A stretch of DNA of 64,000 bases from Novosphingobium sp. B1. GTDB taxonomy: Bacteria > Pseudomonadota > Alphaproteobacteria > Sphingomonadales > Sphingomonadaceae. The translations under genes were made by a program, and so were the position numbers. The first letter of the stretch is position 1, and each line of letters opens with the position of its first letter. Below, in pieces: positions 1 through 7,563 of this stretch. The stretch spans positions 1-64,000 of the forward strand of contig NZ_FWXL01000002.1 of the NCBI RefSeq assembly GCF_900176395.1, written 5' to 3'. A model generated the notes under the pieces. That model had not been told where the DNA came from. It saw nothing but the letters and a program-made list of their open reading frames with translations, and ran no database searches.

Positions 1-1
1 C

Positions 2-610
2 ACCGGCTTCTACAAGGAGGTGCATGTCAAATCTCCGGCAGCGCATGGCGTTCGCAGCGTCATCACCGCACGCAGCCATCTGGTGGAAGCGCGTGCACGC
101 GGCGCCCGTGTGTTCGCAACGGCCCGTGGCAGCGACCTCGACTACGTCCGCATGCTCGGCGCCACACCGATCGACGCAGCGAGGGAGCCTGCGGATTACG
201 TGGCCGAACACACCGACGGGCGTGGCTTCGATCTTGTCTATGATACGCTCGGCGGCCTGGTACTTGATGCCTCGTTCCTGGCCGTAAGGCGCTTTGGGCA
301 CGTGGTCAGTTGCCTCGGCTGGGGCAACCACAAGCTGGCCCCGCTCTCGTTCAAGCAAGCGACCTATTCGGGCGTTTTCACTCTGCACACATTGCTGGCG
401 AACGAAGCCCGGGCCCACTTCGGCGACATGCTGCGAGAGGCCAGCGCCCTCGTCGAAGCAGGCAAGCTCGTCCCCCGGCTCGATCCCCGTGTCTACTCCA
501 TCGAAGCCGTCGGTTCGGCATACGATGCGGTGCTCGGCCGCAACGGCGTTGCACGGCAGCGGGGCAAGATCGCGATCACGATCGATCCCAACTTGTCTGG
601 GGCACTCTGA
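2..610 (+). CDS. Zinc-type/quinone oxidoreductase (MDR superfamily), C-terminal part, partial
   Basis: The frame is open through the left edge, so the gene starts outside the window; about 200 C-terminal residues are visible. The part from GARVFATARGSD onward reads as the second half of an MDR Rossmann domain (DLVYDTLGG strand, then the VVSCLGWG loop) and ends in the usual C-terminal segment (GKLVPRLDPRVY, then ARQRGKIAITID). This family reduces quinones, enones or aldehydes with NAD(P)H. Oddly, the glycine-rich nucleotide-binding motif expected just before RGARVF is absent in all three frames, so the upstream part may be degraded or recombined. An SDR gene follows 40 bp downstream on the same strand. 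Substrate unknown. Confidence 0.7.
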   Translation, partial: TGFYKEVHVKSPAAHGVRSVITARSHLVEARARGARVFATARGSDLDYVRMLGATPIDAAREPADYVAEHTDGRGFDLVYDTLGGLVLDASFLAVRRFGHVVSCLGWGNHKLAPLSFKQATYSGVFTLHTLLANEARAHFGDMLREASALVEAGKLVPRLDPRVYSIEAVGSAYDAVLGRNGVARQRGKIAITIDPNLSGAL

Positions 611-650
611 TCCCTGCGCACACCAGCAACATACATCATCAGGAGCAGTT

Positions 651-1646
651 ATGAACACGACCTTCGGACGCCAGTCCACCACCGACGACGTGCTGTCAGG
701 CCTCGACCTGACCGGAAAGAGCATTCTTGTAACCGGCGTTTCAGCAGGATTGGGTGTGGAATCAACTCGCGCCCTGGTCAGCCATGGCGCACAGGTGATC
801 GGCACCGCGAGGGACCTGACCAAGGCGCGAAGAGCGCTGGCTGATGCCGAACTTGCGCGCGCTTCGGTCCAGCTCGTCGAGCTTGATCTGGCCGACCTCG
901 AGAGTGTTCGCCGCGCCGCTGACGAATCGCGCTTCGTGGGCCGACCACTCGATCTCGTGATCGCCAACGCAGGAGTGATGGCCACGCCATTCGGTCTCAC
1001 CGCCGACGGTTTCGAGACGCAGTTCGGGACCAACCACCTCGGGCACTTCGCCTTCGTGAACAGGATCGCAGGGCTTATGCGCGCCGGCTCCAGGCTGGTG
1101 ATGCTCGCCTCTTCCGGCCACCGTTTTTCCGATGTGGATCTGGTGGACCCCAATTTCGAGACCACGGCCTACGATCCGTTCATCGCCTATGGGCGCTCCA
1201 AGACAGCGAATATCCTGTTCGCTGTCGAATTCGACAGGCGTTATCGCTCGCACGGCCTGCGCGCGACTGCGGTGCATCCAGGCGGCATCAGGACCGAACT
1301 CGATCGCCACATGGGCGACGGGCAGCTGCAAGCGCTCGTTAGCCAGATCAATGCCGACATGGCCAAGGAGGGCAAACCGCCGCTTGAGTGGAAATCGCCC
1401 CGGCAAGGTGCCGCGACGACGCTCTGGGCCGGCCTTGTCGCAGATGCTGACGCCGTAGGCGGCCGTTGCCGCACGCATCAAGGTCCATGCTGGACCAAGG
1501 GCAAAGATTGGCTCGACCAGGCTGACCAAATGCTCTGTAACGAGGTACTCGACGAAGGCTGCCTCCTTCGCCTCTTCCATGGCAAGCTCGCTCTTCGCAT
1601 GCTCCAATTTTTCGACTGCCTCGGCGACACCTTCCTCTGCAGATGA
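651..1646 (+). CDS. SDR oxidoreductase (retinol-dehydrogenase-like) with a replaced C-terminus
   Basis: The ATG at 651 follows an AGGAG. Visible SDR features are TGVSAGLG at residues 28-35 (NAD(P) binding), IANAGVM (the NNAG equivalent) and YGRSK (catalytic Tyr and Lys). The protein looks normal up to LWAGLVADADAVGGR, where this SDR type usually continues with a conserved Cys-rich tail. From about base 1467 the frame reads into unrelated sequence whose codon pattern fits the opposite strand. The last 60 or so residues are therefore not native, and the gene is probably the 5' part of an SDR fused to foreign DNA. It may still make a folded but altered protein. Substrate unknown. Confidence 0.65.
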   Translation: MNTTFGRQSTTDDVLSGLDLTGKSILVTGVSAGLGVESTRALVSHGAQVIGTARDLTKARRALADAELARASVQLVELDLADLESVRRAADESRFVGRPLDLVIANAGVMATPFGLTADGFETQFGTNHLGHFAFVNRIAGLMRAGSRLVMLASSGHRFSDVDLVDPNFETTAYDPFIAYGRSKTANILFAVEFDRRYRSHGLRATAVHPGGIRTELDRHMGDGQLQALVSQINADMAKEGKPPLEWKSPRQGAATTLWAGLVADADAVGGRCRTHQGPCWTKGKDWLDQADQMLCNEVLDEGCLLRLFHGKLALRMLQFFDCLGDTFLCR

Positions 1647-1856
1647 CACAGTCGATCGCGCGCGAACGACTCCCGCGCTGACGCGCTCCAGCCCCCGCTT
1701 GATGCCCATCGATCCAACCCTGGGGCTGGTCAGATTGCGCTTGGAGAAGGGAGCTTCACCGCCTTGCAACCACCGTTCCCACAGCAGCGGATTGACCTCG
1801 CTGGGAATGATGCCAAGCGTGAAATCGCGGAGCAATTCCTTGCGCCCAATCGGCAA
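1461..1856 (-). CDS. Hypothetical protein, probably 3'-truncated at the SDR junction
   Basis: Not recognised. The minus-strand frame gives a plausible charged helical protein (segment SAEEGVAEAVEKLEHAK, then EAKEAAFVEYLV), with purine-rich first codon positions typical of real coding sequence, whereas the opposite strand gives low-complexity translation here. The reading start is a TTG at 1856. The frame stays open into the antisense of the upstream SDR, so the real gene has probably lost its end at about 1461-1470. Its 5' end overlaps a plus-strand ORF (1764-2180), so at least one of the two starts is wrong. Confidence 0.35.
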
Positions 1857-2180
1857 GACGGCCCGGAGCGTTCAGGTGCTTCACTCAATTCGCCAGCCAG
1901 CGCCTCTGCATCCAATCAGGCCCGGCTCGCTGAGTTGGCCCGGATCTATCCCGATCCTGCAGATGGCAGGATTGCCCAGACGCGTCACTTCATCAAGCTG
2001 CTGCGCGAAGATGCGCCCCCTGAAGAGCTCAGGAAGGCGGCCGAAGCGATCTCGGTTGACCCTGTGGCGCGCGAGGATGTCTATCGCCACCGTGTCGAAC
2101 TGGGCCTGGTCTACGAGCAGGTCATGGAAGACGACTATATCGTCCACATGGCTGACAGGCAGAAAGGTCTAAGCAGATGA
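1764..2180 (+). CDS. Hypothetical protein (138 aa) upstream of the MucR-like gene
   Basis: Not recognised. Codon use is clearly coding from about 1890 to the stop. The C-terminal half is a helical, charged segment (ELARIYPDP, FIKLLREDAPPEELRKAAEAI, YEQVMEDDYIVHMADRQ). The N-terminal part, from the first in-frame ATG, is proline- and serine-rich and overlaps an opposing ORF, so the true start could be later or use a non-ATG codon. An AT-rich gap of 76 bp separates it from the MucR-like regulator on the same strand, suggesting a separate promoter for the latter. Confidence 0.45.
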   Translation: MQPPFPQQRIDLAGNDAKREIAEQFLAPNRQDGPERSGASLNSPASASASNQARLAELARIYPDPADGRIAQTRHFIKLLREDAPPEELRKAAEAISVDPVAREDVYRHRVELGLVYEQVMEDDYIVHMADRQKGLSR

Positions 2181-2256
2181 AGATTAATTTTGATAGATGG
2201 ATAAAGGATGAAATATTTTTGAAGTCTATCAGCTTACATTTCGATTGGAGCATAAC

Positions 2257-2829
2257 ATGAATATTGATGTGAATTACAAGGTCCCGGTTCAGTCTGCAAT
2301 GGCTCTGCAGATCGTGACTGCGTATCTGTCCAATACCAACTGCGCACCGCAACAACTGGCCGAGCTTGCGCACCATTCACTTGCGGCAGCGCGCGTCTTG
2401 CTTGGTTCTGTCGCATCCTCGAGTGCGACGGTCCAGCCCGTGGCACCGCCGCCGGGGGGCGGGGAGGGGGGTACCTCGCAGCCGATCCGCAAGAAGACCG
2501 CGAAAGTCGTTGATCTTCAGCCGATCCCAACCGAAAGTGATCCAGAAGATCGCGAGACTGGCTACGTGAGGTACGGGCGCCAAACGGTATATGATGATCG
2601 CATCATTTGTCTTGATGATGGACGTGAAGTGACGTTTTTGTCACGACACTTGAATAGGATGGGTGTTGACCAGAATGATTATTTGAGAAGGCATAATCTT
2701 CCAAAAGATTATCCGTTTACCACCCCAGGCTATGTTGCTCGAAGGAAGGAAGCCGCAAAGATTAGCGGCTTTGGCAAGTTGCTACGACCAAAGCGCGAAA
2801 ACCGCAAACCGGGCGACGACAATAACTGA
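2257..2829 (+). CDS. MucR/Ros-family transcriptional regulator, variant zinc finger
   Basis: The C-terminal half matches the Ros/MucR domain: YDDRIICLDDGREV, then LSRHLNRMG, then the conserved YLRRHNLPKDYPFTTPGY segment and a basic tail. These alphaproteobacterial regulators bind AT-rich promoters and repress exopolysaccharide, motility or cell-cycle genes. In Ros the zinc ligands are C-x2-C and H-x4-H; here C118 and H131 are kept, but the second Cys is D121 and the second His position is Met135, so classical zinc binding is doubtful. The first 30-50 residues resemble the family's oligomerisation region. The middle (about 60-100) is a low-complexity Pro/Gly linker. The upstream 70 bp are AT-rich, and a hairpin follows the stop. 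Confidence 0.8.
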   Translation: MNIDVNYKVPVQSAMALQIVTAYLSNTNCAPQQLAELAHHSLAAARVLLGSVASSSATVQPVAPPPGGGEGGTSQPIRKKTAKVVDLQPIPTESDPEDRETGYVRYGRQTVYDDRIICLDDGREVTFLSRHLNRMGVDQNDYLRRHNLPKDYPFTTPGYVARRKEAAKISGFGKLLRPKRENRKPGDDNN

Positions 2830-2841
2830 AAAACCAGCACG

Positions 2842-2870
2842 CGGCCGAGAGCTACGCAAGCACTCGGCCG
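2842..2870 (+). terminator. Hairpin downstream of the MucR-like gene
   Basis: Perfect 8-bp inverted repeat CGGCCGAG (2842-2849) and CTCGGCCG (2863-2870) with a 13-nt loop, starting 13 bp after the MucR-like stop. No strong T-run follows, so an intrinsic terminator is likely but not certain. Confidence 0.5.
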
Positions 2871-2907
2871 TGTTATGGCAGCCCATGACGGCCCACCAGA
2901 TCATGGT

Positions 2908-3156
2908 CTAGTTTGCTTGAGAAGCTGAGATGTGACGCAGCATCAGCGTCTCATTGTGCACACGCGACAACGCCAAAGCCGTTGAACGAAGATCGATCGC
3001 ATCACATCGACTCATGCAAGACCAACACCGCCATGAATCCCCGCTCCTGAATTGCGGGGACCCGCGTCTTGGCCAGGACTTGTGCGAAGGCTTGCCGCGG
3101 TCGAAGCCATTAACTTCATCAGCTGCGTTTAACTGGTCCGGCGGCGGCAAGCTCAA
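2908..3156 (-). pseudogene. TacT-type GNAT toxin remnant (internally deleted)
   Basis: Translation from a TTG at 3156, four bases past the antitoxin stop, begins LPPPDQLNAADEVNGFDRGKP, which resembles the N-terminus of TacT/AtaT-type GNAT toxins (pattern hxGFDCGxxxLNxWL). The last segment, DAIDLRSTALALSRVHNETL followed by MLR, resembles the family's C-terminal end (usual form DPxTLML). Between them only about 30 residues remain, and the acetyl-CoA-binding core (RxxxGxG/A) is missing. A full toxin is about 160-170 residues; this is 82. It therefore looks like an in-frame deletion or frameshifted relic that cannot acetylate tRNA. The intact antitoxin gene lies immediately upstream. Confidence 0.6.
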
Positions 3157-3159
3157 TTG

Positions 3160-3459
3160 TCACTGCCAATCGTCCGAATGCGTGTCCCAAGGAGCAGGTC
3201 GCCTAAGCACATCGACGAGCGCTGGAACCGCCTCAGCAGGTTGTTCCAGCAACGCGATGAATTCGGCTAAGCTTTCGCCGCTCATCCGCACAAGCCCCTT
3301 GTCCATCAGGACATCTTCGGCGGCCCGCACGGCAGCCTCGCGTACAAACTCGGTCCGGGAACGCCCGAGGGCTCTTGCTGCACGGTCAATCAGAGCATCG
3401 TCAGATTCTGGCAGTCGCATCGATGCCGGGCGATCTTTGCGTTCAAGCGGCTTGGCCAT
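3160..3459 (-). CDS. TacA-type (DUF1778) antitoxin
   Basis: 99 residues from the ATG at 3459. The N-terminal half is a ribbon-helix-helix DNA-binding domain (MRLPESDDALIDRAARALG, then RTEFVREAAVRAAEDVL) typical of DUF1778 antitoxins. The C-terminal half (MSGESLAEFIALLEQP and onward) is the toxin-neutralising tail. Such proteins repress their own operon and bind a GNAT toxin that acetylates charged tRNA. Upstream ATG/GTG codons extend the frame but would run through the operator-like repeats at 3476-3507, so the internal ATG is preferred. The partner toxin gene downstream is deleted, so this is probably an orphan antitoxin. Confidence 0.8.
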   Translation of the reverse strand: MAKPLERKDRPASMRLPESDDALIDRAARALGRSRTEFVREAAVRAAEDVLMDKGLVRMSGESLAEFIALLEQPAEAVPALVDVLRRPAPWDTHSDDWQ

Positions 3460-3475
3460 ATTCCATCTCCGCCAA

Positions 3476-3507
3476 ACACAGTATTCTGTGTATTGTAAAA
3501 CACAATA
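3476..3507 (-). promoter_or_regulatory. Two adjacent inverted repeats, putative TacA operator
   Basis: Directly upstream of the antitoxin start are ACACAG-TATT-CTGTGT (3476-3491) and, sharing one base, TATTGT-AAAAC-ACAATA (3491-3507). Both arm pairs are perfect 6-bp inverted repeats in an AT-rich patch. Tandem palindromes at this position fit autoregulation by a ribbon-helix-helix antitoxin. The repeats are seen directly; their role is inferred. Confidence 0.6.
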
Positions 3508-3509
3508 TG

Positions 3510-4014
3510 CGCGCCGCGCGCCCCGACACATCCTCGAGAAACTTAGCATTCTTAAAGAATTACGGGATCTCGACATATCGTTGGGCATCGGCGGTCAGGA
3601 CCGCCAAACCCGAACTGATCAATGCCGCAGGGTTCTCGCTGATGGAGTTGCTGCAGCCGCCAAGATCCATATCGCGGCGACGCAATCGCGCTTGCACGAG
3701 ATGTGCGCGATCATCAACCAGATCATTGCTCGACCGGGCTGCAGGCCTTGGCTAGAGGACCTGTGCATCGTCGAGAGAGCACCTCGATGCACACTTACAT
3801 GGACCGGCTCAATGATAGCGGCTCCGCTTGAAAATCGAGCGGTGTGCGTCGTGAGATCACACTCATTCGCCACTGACAAAACCCGCAACCGACGGATGCG
3901 GTTTAACATAATCTTTCTTGCCAAACTGCTAGTGTGTAAGTGGGTGGATTCTATCTTGAAGTGCGAATTTTGAGGATTTCCGGGCACTTTGTGCCCCACT
4001 CAAGAGGACGCACA
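3510..4014. other. About 500 bp without a supported gene
   Basis: Between the TacA operator and the IS30 fragment. Open frames exist on both strands, but none has convincing codon bias, a ribosome binding site or family resemblance. The right part (3900-4014) becomes more AT-rich and probably contains the left end of the IS30 remnant, though I could not fix its terminal repeat. Confidence 0.4.
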
Positions 4015-4395
4015 ATGGCTCGAAACTACCGACATCTCAGTCTTGAAGAGCGTGATACGATCATGCGTATGCGCGATCGTTGCATGCCTGTTGGCCGGAT
4101 CGCCGCCGAACTCCGGCGGCATCCAGCGACAATCTATCGTGAGCTGCGGCGCAACTTCTTCTATGACGAGGACGCCTGGTTCCGTGGCTATTTCGGTCGT
4201 GTCGCACACCGGAAAGCTGCTTCGCGCCGGGTCTGTGGTGGCAAGGTCAACCGTGATCGTGAGCTTGCCGCGCGCATCGTAGAACATCTTCAGCAATGCT
4301 GGTCACCAGAGCAAATTGCTGGCCGCCTGAGACTCGATAAGGCCAATCCCATCACTGTTTGTCACGAGACGATCTACCAGTTTGTGTATGGCACG
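4015..4395 (+). mobile_element. IS30-family transposase, 5' fragment
   Basis: From the ATG at 4015 the frame begins MARNYRHLSLEERDTIM, then a helix-turn-helix (VGRIAAELRRHPATIYRELRR) and the second N-terminal domain (RIVEHLQQCWSPEQIAGRL, then [10 protein letters not shown]), all characteristic of IS30 transposases. Only about 125 of the usual 320-380 residues are present. The DDE catalytic domain is missing because from about 4390 the sequence switches to an ISNCY-like element. The original frame runs on to a stop at 4447-4449 in foreign sequence. Not functional for transposition. Confidence 0.85.
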
Positions 4396-4576
4396 GAGGG
4401 TCGCCGGCAAGCGGGTCGAGGTCTGCGAGTATCCCGATGGCAGCCTTGAGATCCGGCACGGCGACCATGTCCTGCCTTACCGGATGCACGACAAGATCAG
4501 GCAGGTAAATCAGGCGGCGATCGTCGAGAACAAACACCTCGACGCAGCGCTGGCGATGCCCGCCGCGCCTGATTGA
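4396..4576 (+). mobile_element. ISNCY-like transposase, 3' fragment
   Basis: A frame shifted relative to the IS30 fragment reads [20 protein letters not shown], then [20 protein letters not shown] and KHLDAALA, ending at a TGA at 4574-4576. This resembles the C-terminal tail of integrase-type ISNCY (IS1202-like) transposases. Only about 55 terminal residues remain. It abuts the IS30 5' fragment on the left and a truncated SDR gene on the right, so two IS insertions and a deletion are needed to explain the junctions. Confidence 0.65.
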
Positions 4577-4594
4577 CAGGTTAGCGATTAAAAG

Positions 4595-4720
4595 ACTCTC
4601 ACTGGAGATCAAGACGCGGGCACCTTGGGTAATCAGCGCCTCGGCGATCGCGCGGCCGATGCCCCTCGTCGATCCTGTGACGATTGCGGTCTTCCCGGCA
4701 AGGTCAAACAAGCCGGTCAC
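4595..4720 (-). pseudogene. SDR gene remnant, 3'-truncated by the IS scar
   Basis: Starting at the ATG at 4720, about 40 residues of a clear SDR N-terminus remain: [20 protein letters not shown] with the TGxxxGIG cofactor motif, then [12 protein letters not shown]. After that the frame reads into ISNCY-fragment sequence. The start overlaps the stop of the upstream cupin gene (TGA/ATG overlap), so the two formed an operon before the insertion. No catalytic Ser/Tyr/Lys remains. Confidence 0.7.
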
Positions 4721-5226
4721 TTGTGCTCGGGCCTGTCCTCGGGCAGCGGTTGCCCATTGTGAAGGTAGGCTGGGGCCTCGATCAGCACGAATGCGATCCG
4801 GCAGGGCCTGTCAGTCGTATTGCGCCACATATGATTGGTGCCGCGCTGGATGATAATGCCCCCCTGCCCTATGGTCCGCTTTGCTCCTTCATCTAGTTCA
4901 AGCTCCACTTCGCCCTCGAGCACGATCCCGTAGTCGATCGAGTTCGTCCGGTGCATGGGGCTTTCCTTGCCCGGCAACATGTCAACCACACGGATTACCG
5001 AACCGCCCTCAAGCGTCAGGCCGGCTTCGCGATGCCGACCGTCGGTTTCATCGTTATTGTCAGCCGGGACCGTCGGCGTGGTCCAGATCAGCAGGAACGA
5101 AGCATCACCCGATGGGATCATCCTGGTCGGCGTCACATCCTCGGACTTGAACACGGCGCGGCCATTCTCGTCATGGCCGGTGACGACGCGCTGAACGGGA
5201 GGAAGGCCGGAATCAGATAGTTGCAT
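4717..5226 (-). CDS. Cupin-domain protein
   Basis: 169 residues from the ATG at 5226 (an extended start at 5250 is possible). The cupin core is visible: [20 protein letters not shown] (first motif, with His/Tyr rather than full HxH), then [20 protein letters not shown] with the second-motif His. Small stand-alone cupins of this kind (often annotated cupin domain protein near SDRs) may bind metal and act as isomerases, dioxygenases or sensors. It was translationally coupled to an SDR that is now truncated, and it is transcribed away from the HisD-like operon. Function unknown. Confidence 0.75.
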   Translation of the reverse strand: MQLSDSGLPPVQRVVTGHDENGRAVFKSEDVTPTRMIPSGDASFLLIWTTPTVPADNNDETDGRHREAGLTLEGGSVIRVVDMLPGKESPMHRTNSIDYGIVLEGEVELELDEGAKRTIGQGGIIIQRGTNHMWRNTTDRPCRIAFVLIEAPAYLHNGQPLPEDRPEHK

Positions 5227-5467
5227 CGCGACAGGCTCCGGTAGAATCAAACGAACCGCAAGGGCTCACACAAGAGAAAAGAGGGTATCAGTGCTCGGTT
5301 CGAGCTGCAGGATGCCAGCGGCTGCCACCGTACTCCGCAGCTAAATGCTCTCGTCATGCCCGGCAAAAGCATTCGGTCGATAGCCTTGCATCGATACTAT
5401 GCGTTGGTCGGCACCCACCACCTTCGGCAATGGCGTGAACACTGCTAATGAACCTGCGGGGAGTACA

Positions 5468-6799
5468 ATGGCCATCTGGCTAAAGCGCGGCGTAGCCGCT
5501 GCCACAAAGGCGCAAAGCGATCGTAGCGTCCGTGGCACCGTGGAAAGGGCCCTTGCCGACATCGAACAGCGCGGCGATGATGCCTTGCGCGACATGTCGA
5601 TCAAGTTCGATGGCTGGGATCGCGAAGACTATCAGCTTTCGCAAGCCGAGATCGATGAGGCGGTCGAAAGCCTGACTCCGCAGGAGCGGAAGGACATCGA
5701 GTTCGCGCAGGCGCAAGTGCGCAACTTCGCCCAGATCCAGCGCGCCAGCATCACCGATGTAGAGGTTGAGACGATGCCCGGCGTGGTGCTTGGGCACAAG
5801 AACCTGCCAATCCAGAATGCAGGCTGCTACGTTCCCGGCGGCAAGTATCCGTTGCTTGCCTCGGCGCACATGAGCGTGATCACCGCCAAGTTTGCAGGCG
5901 TGCCGCGCGTCATCACCTGTGCTCCGCCGTTTCAGGGCAAGCCCGCCCGCGCCATAGTTGCGGCGCAGGCTCTTGCCGGTGCTGACGCGATCTATGCGCT
6001 TGGCGGCATCCAGGCGATCGGCGCGATGGCCATCGGCACGCAGAGCATCTCGCCCGTCGACATTCTGGTCGGCCCCGGCAACGCCTTCGTAGCCGAGGCC
6101 AAACGCCAGTTGTTCGGCCGCGTCGGCATAGACCTGTTCGCTGGCCCTACCGAGACGCTGATCATTGCCGATGAAGTTGGCTGCGACCCGGAACTGGCCG
6201 CCACCGACATCCTCGGTCAGGTCGAGCATGGTCCGGACAGCCCGGGTGTGCTGCTGACCAATTCCGAAAAGTTCGCCCGAGCGACGATGGCCGAAATCGA
6301 GCGCCTGCTGGAGATCCTACCAACTGCCGATCACGCCCAAAAAGCGTGGGAGACTTATGGCGAAGTGGTCGTGGCTGAAAGCTACGAGGAAATGGTGCGC
6401 ATCGCCGATGAGATCGCCAGCGAGCACGTGCAGGTGATGACCGCCGATCCCGATTATTTCCTGCAGAAGATGACCAACTATGGCGCGCTGTTCTTGGGAA
6501 GCCGCACCAATGTTTCTTACGGAGACAAGGTGATCGGCACCAATCACACGCTGCCGACGATGAAGGCGGCGCGCTATACCGGTGGGCTGTGGGTGGGCAA
6601 GTTCCTCAAGACCTGCACATACCAGAAGGTCATGACCGACGAAGCCTCTACGCTGGTCGGGGAATATTGCAGCCGCCTCTGCGCGCTGGAAGGCTTTGCC
6701 GGCCACGGCGAGCAGGCGAACATCCGCGTGCGTCGTTTCGGTGGTCGCAACGTGCCCTATGCCGGACAAGCCGAACCCAGCGAACTGACCAGGGCATGA
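5468..6799 (+). CDS. Histidinol-dehydrogenase-like protein (sulfopropanediol 3-dehydrogenase type)
   Basis: 443 residues; the ATG at 5468 follows GGGGAG. The family is clear from [77 protein letters not shown] and [18 protein letters not shown]. Biosynthetic HisD has AGPSE and GPNHVLPT; the Thr variants here resemble catabolic members such as HpsN, which oxidises dihydroxypropanesulfonate with NAD+. The conserved Glu/His in QVEHGP and the His in GTNHTLP would bind zinc. It is first in an operon with an SDR, a hydrolase and a VOC protein, so it probably oxidises a primary alcohol intermediate in a catabolic route; the substrate is unproven. It is not likely to be the histidine-pathway enzyme. 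Confidence 0.85.
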   Translation: MAIWLKRGVAAATKAQSDRSVRGTVERALADIEQRGDDALRDMSIKFDGWDREDYQLSQAEIDEAVESLTPQERKDIEFAQAQVRNFAQIQRASITDVEVETMPGVVLGHKNLPIQNAGCYVPGGKYPLLASAHMSVITAKFAGVPRVITCAPPFQGKPARAIVAAQALAGADAIYALGGIQAIGAMAIGTQSISPVDILVGPGNAFVAEAKRQLFGRVGIDLFAGPTETLIIADEVGCDPELAATDILGQVEHGPDSPGVLLTNSEKFARATMAEIERLLEILPTADHAQKAWETYGEVVVAESYEEMVRIADEIASEHVQVMTADPDYFLQKMTNYGALFLGSRTNVSYGDKVIGTNHTLPTMKAARYTGGLWVGKFLKTCTYQKVMTDEASTLVGEYCSRLCALEGFAGHGEQANIRVRRFGGRNVPYAGQAEPSELTRA

Positions 6800-7554
6800 T
6801 CGTGTTGCCACGCACGCCTTCTTTCCGGCTCGATGGCAAGCGCGCCATCGTGACCGGCGCGGGGCGCGGCATCGGCCTTGCCGCAGCGGCGGCGTTGGCC
6901 GAGGCTCGCGCGGCAGTAACCTTGGTTGCACGCTCCACTGCGGAGGTAGAACAGGCTGCTGATGCCATCGGCAACGGCGCGCAAGCCGCAAAGCTCGATG
7001 TTTCCGATACGGCGGCGGTCGCAGCGTTCTTTGCCGATCGCGAACCGTTCCATGTTCTGGTCAACAACGCCGGAACCAACCGACCCAAGGCGATGTGGGA
7101 GGTGACCGAGGCCGATTACGATGCCGTGCTCGATCTGAACGTGAAGGCGGCGTTCTTCGTGGCCCAGGCCTGTGTGCGCCGCATGATCGAGACCGGCACT
7201 CAAGGCTCGCTCATTCACATGGGCAGCCAGATGGGCCATGTCGGAGGCCTCAACCGCAGCCTCTACTGCGCCAGCAAGTGGGCGCTGGAAGGCATGAACA
7301 AGGCCTTCGCGCTCGATCTTGCACGACACGGTATCCGGTCAAACACCATTGCGCCAACGTTCATCGAAACCCCGCTGACCCGGCCAATGTTCGAAGACGC
7401 CGCCTTCAAGGCCAGCGTCCTTCAAAAGATCAAGCTTGGCCGCATCGGCACGCCCGAGGATCTGATGGGCACCGTCCTGTTTCTCGCCGGCGATGCCTCC
7501 TCCCTCATGACCGGCTCCAGCCTCGTCGTCGACGGTGGCTGGACGGCAGAATAG
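6796..7554 (+). CDS. SDR-family dehydrogenase/reductase
   Basis: 252 residues. The ATG at 6796 overlaps the TGA of the HisD-like gene (ATGA), implying translational coupling. A classical SDR: GAGRGIG cofactor motif near residues 21-27, NNAGTN, a Ser in [14 protein letters not shown] (catalytic Tyr and Lys) and the C-terminal [20 protein letters not shown] signature. Members with this architecture oxidise or reduce secondary alcohols or ketones with NAD(P). The coupling suggests it acts on the substrate or product of the neighbouring dehydrogenase. Confidence 0.9.
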   Translation: MIVLPRTPSFRLDGKRAIVTGAGRGIGLAAAAALAEARAAVTLVARSTAEVEQAADAIGNGAQAAKLDVSDTAAVAAFFADREPFHVLVNNAGTNRPKAMWEVTEADYDAVLDLNVKAAFFVAQACVRRMIETGTQGSLIHMGSQMGHVGGLNRSLYCASKWALEGMNKAFALDLARHGIRSNTIAPTFIETPLTRPMFEDAAFKASVLQKIKLGRIGTPEDLMGTVLFLAGDASSLMTGSSLVVDGGWTAE

Positions 7555-7563
7555 GAACACTCC

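Noticed and set aside
762..1460. Minus-strand continuation of the hypothetical ORF across the SDR gene
   Set aside because: It is the antisense shadow of a clear SDR with intact motifs on the plus strand.
3619..3999. Minus-strand ORF of 126 codons between the TacA operator and the IS30 fragment
   Set aside because: No recognisable domain, no ribosome binding site, and composition unlike coding sequence.
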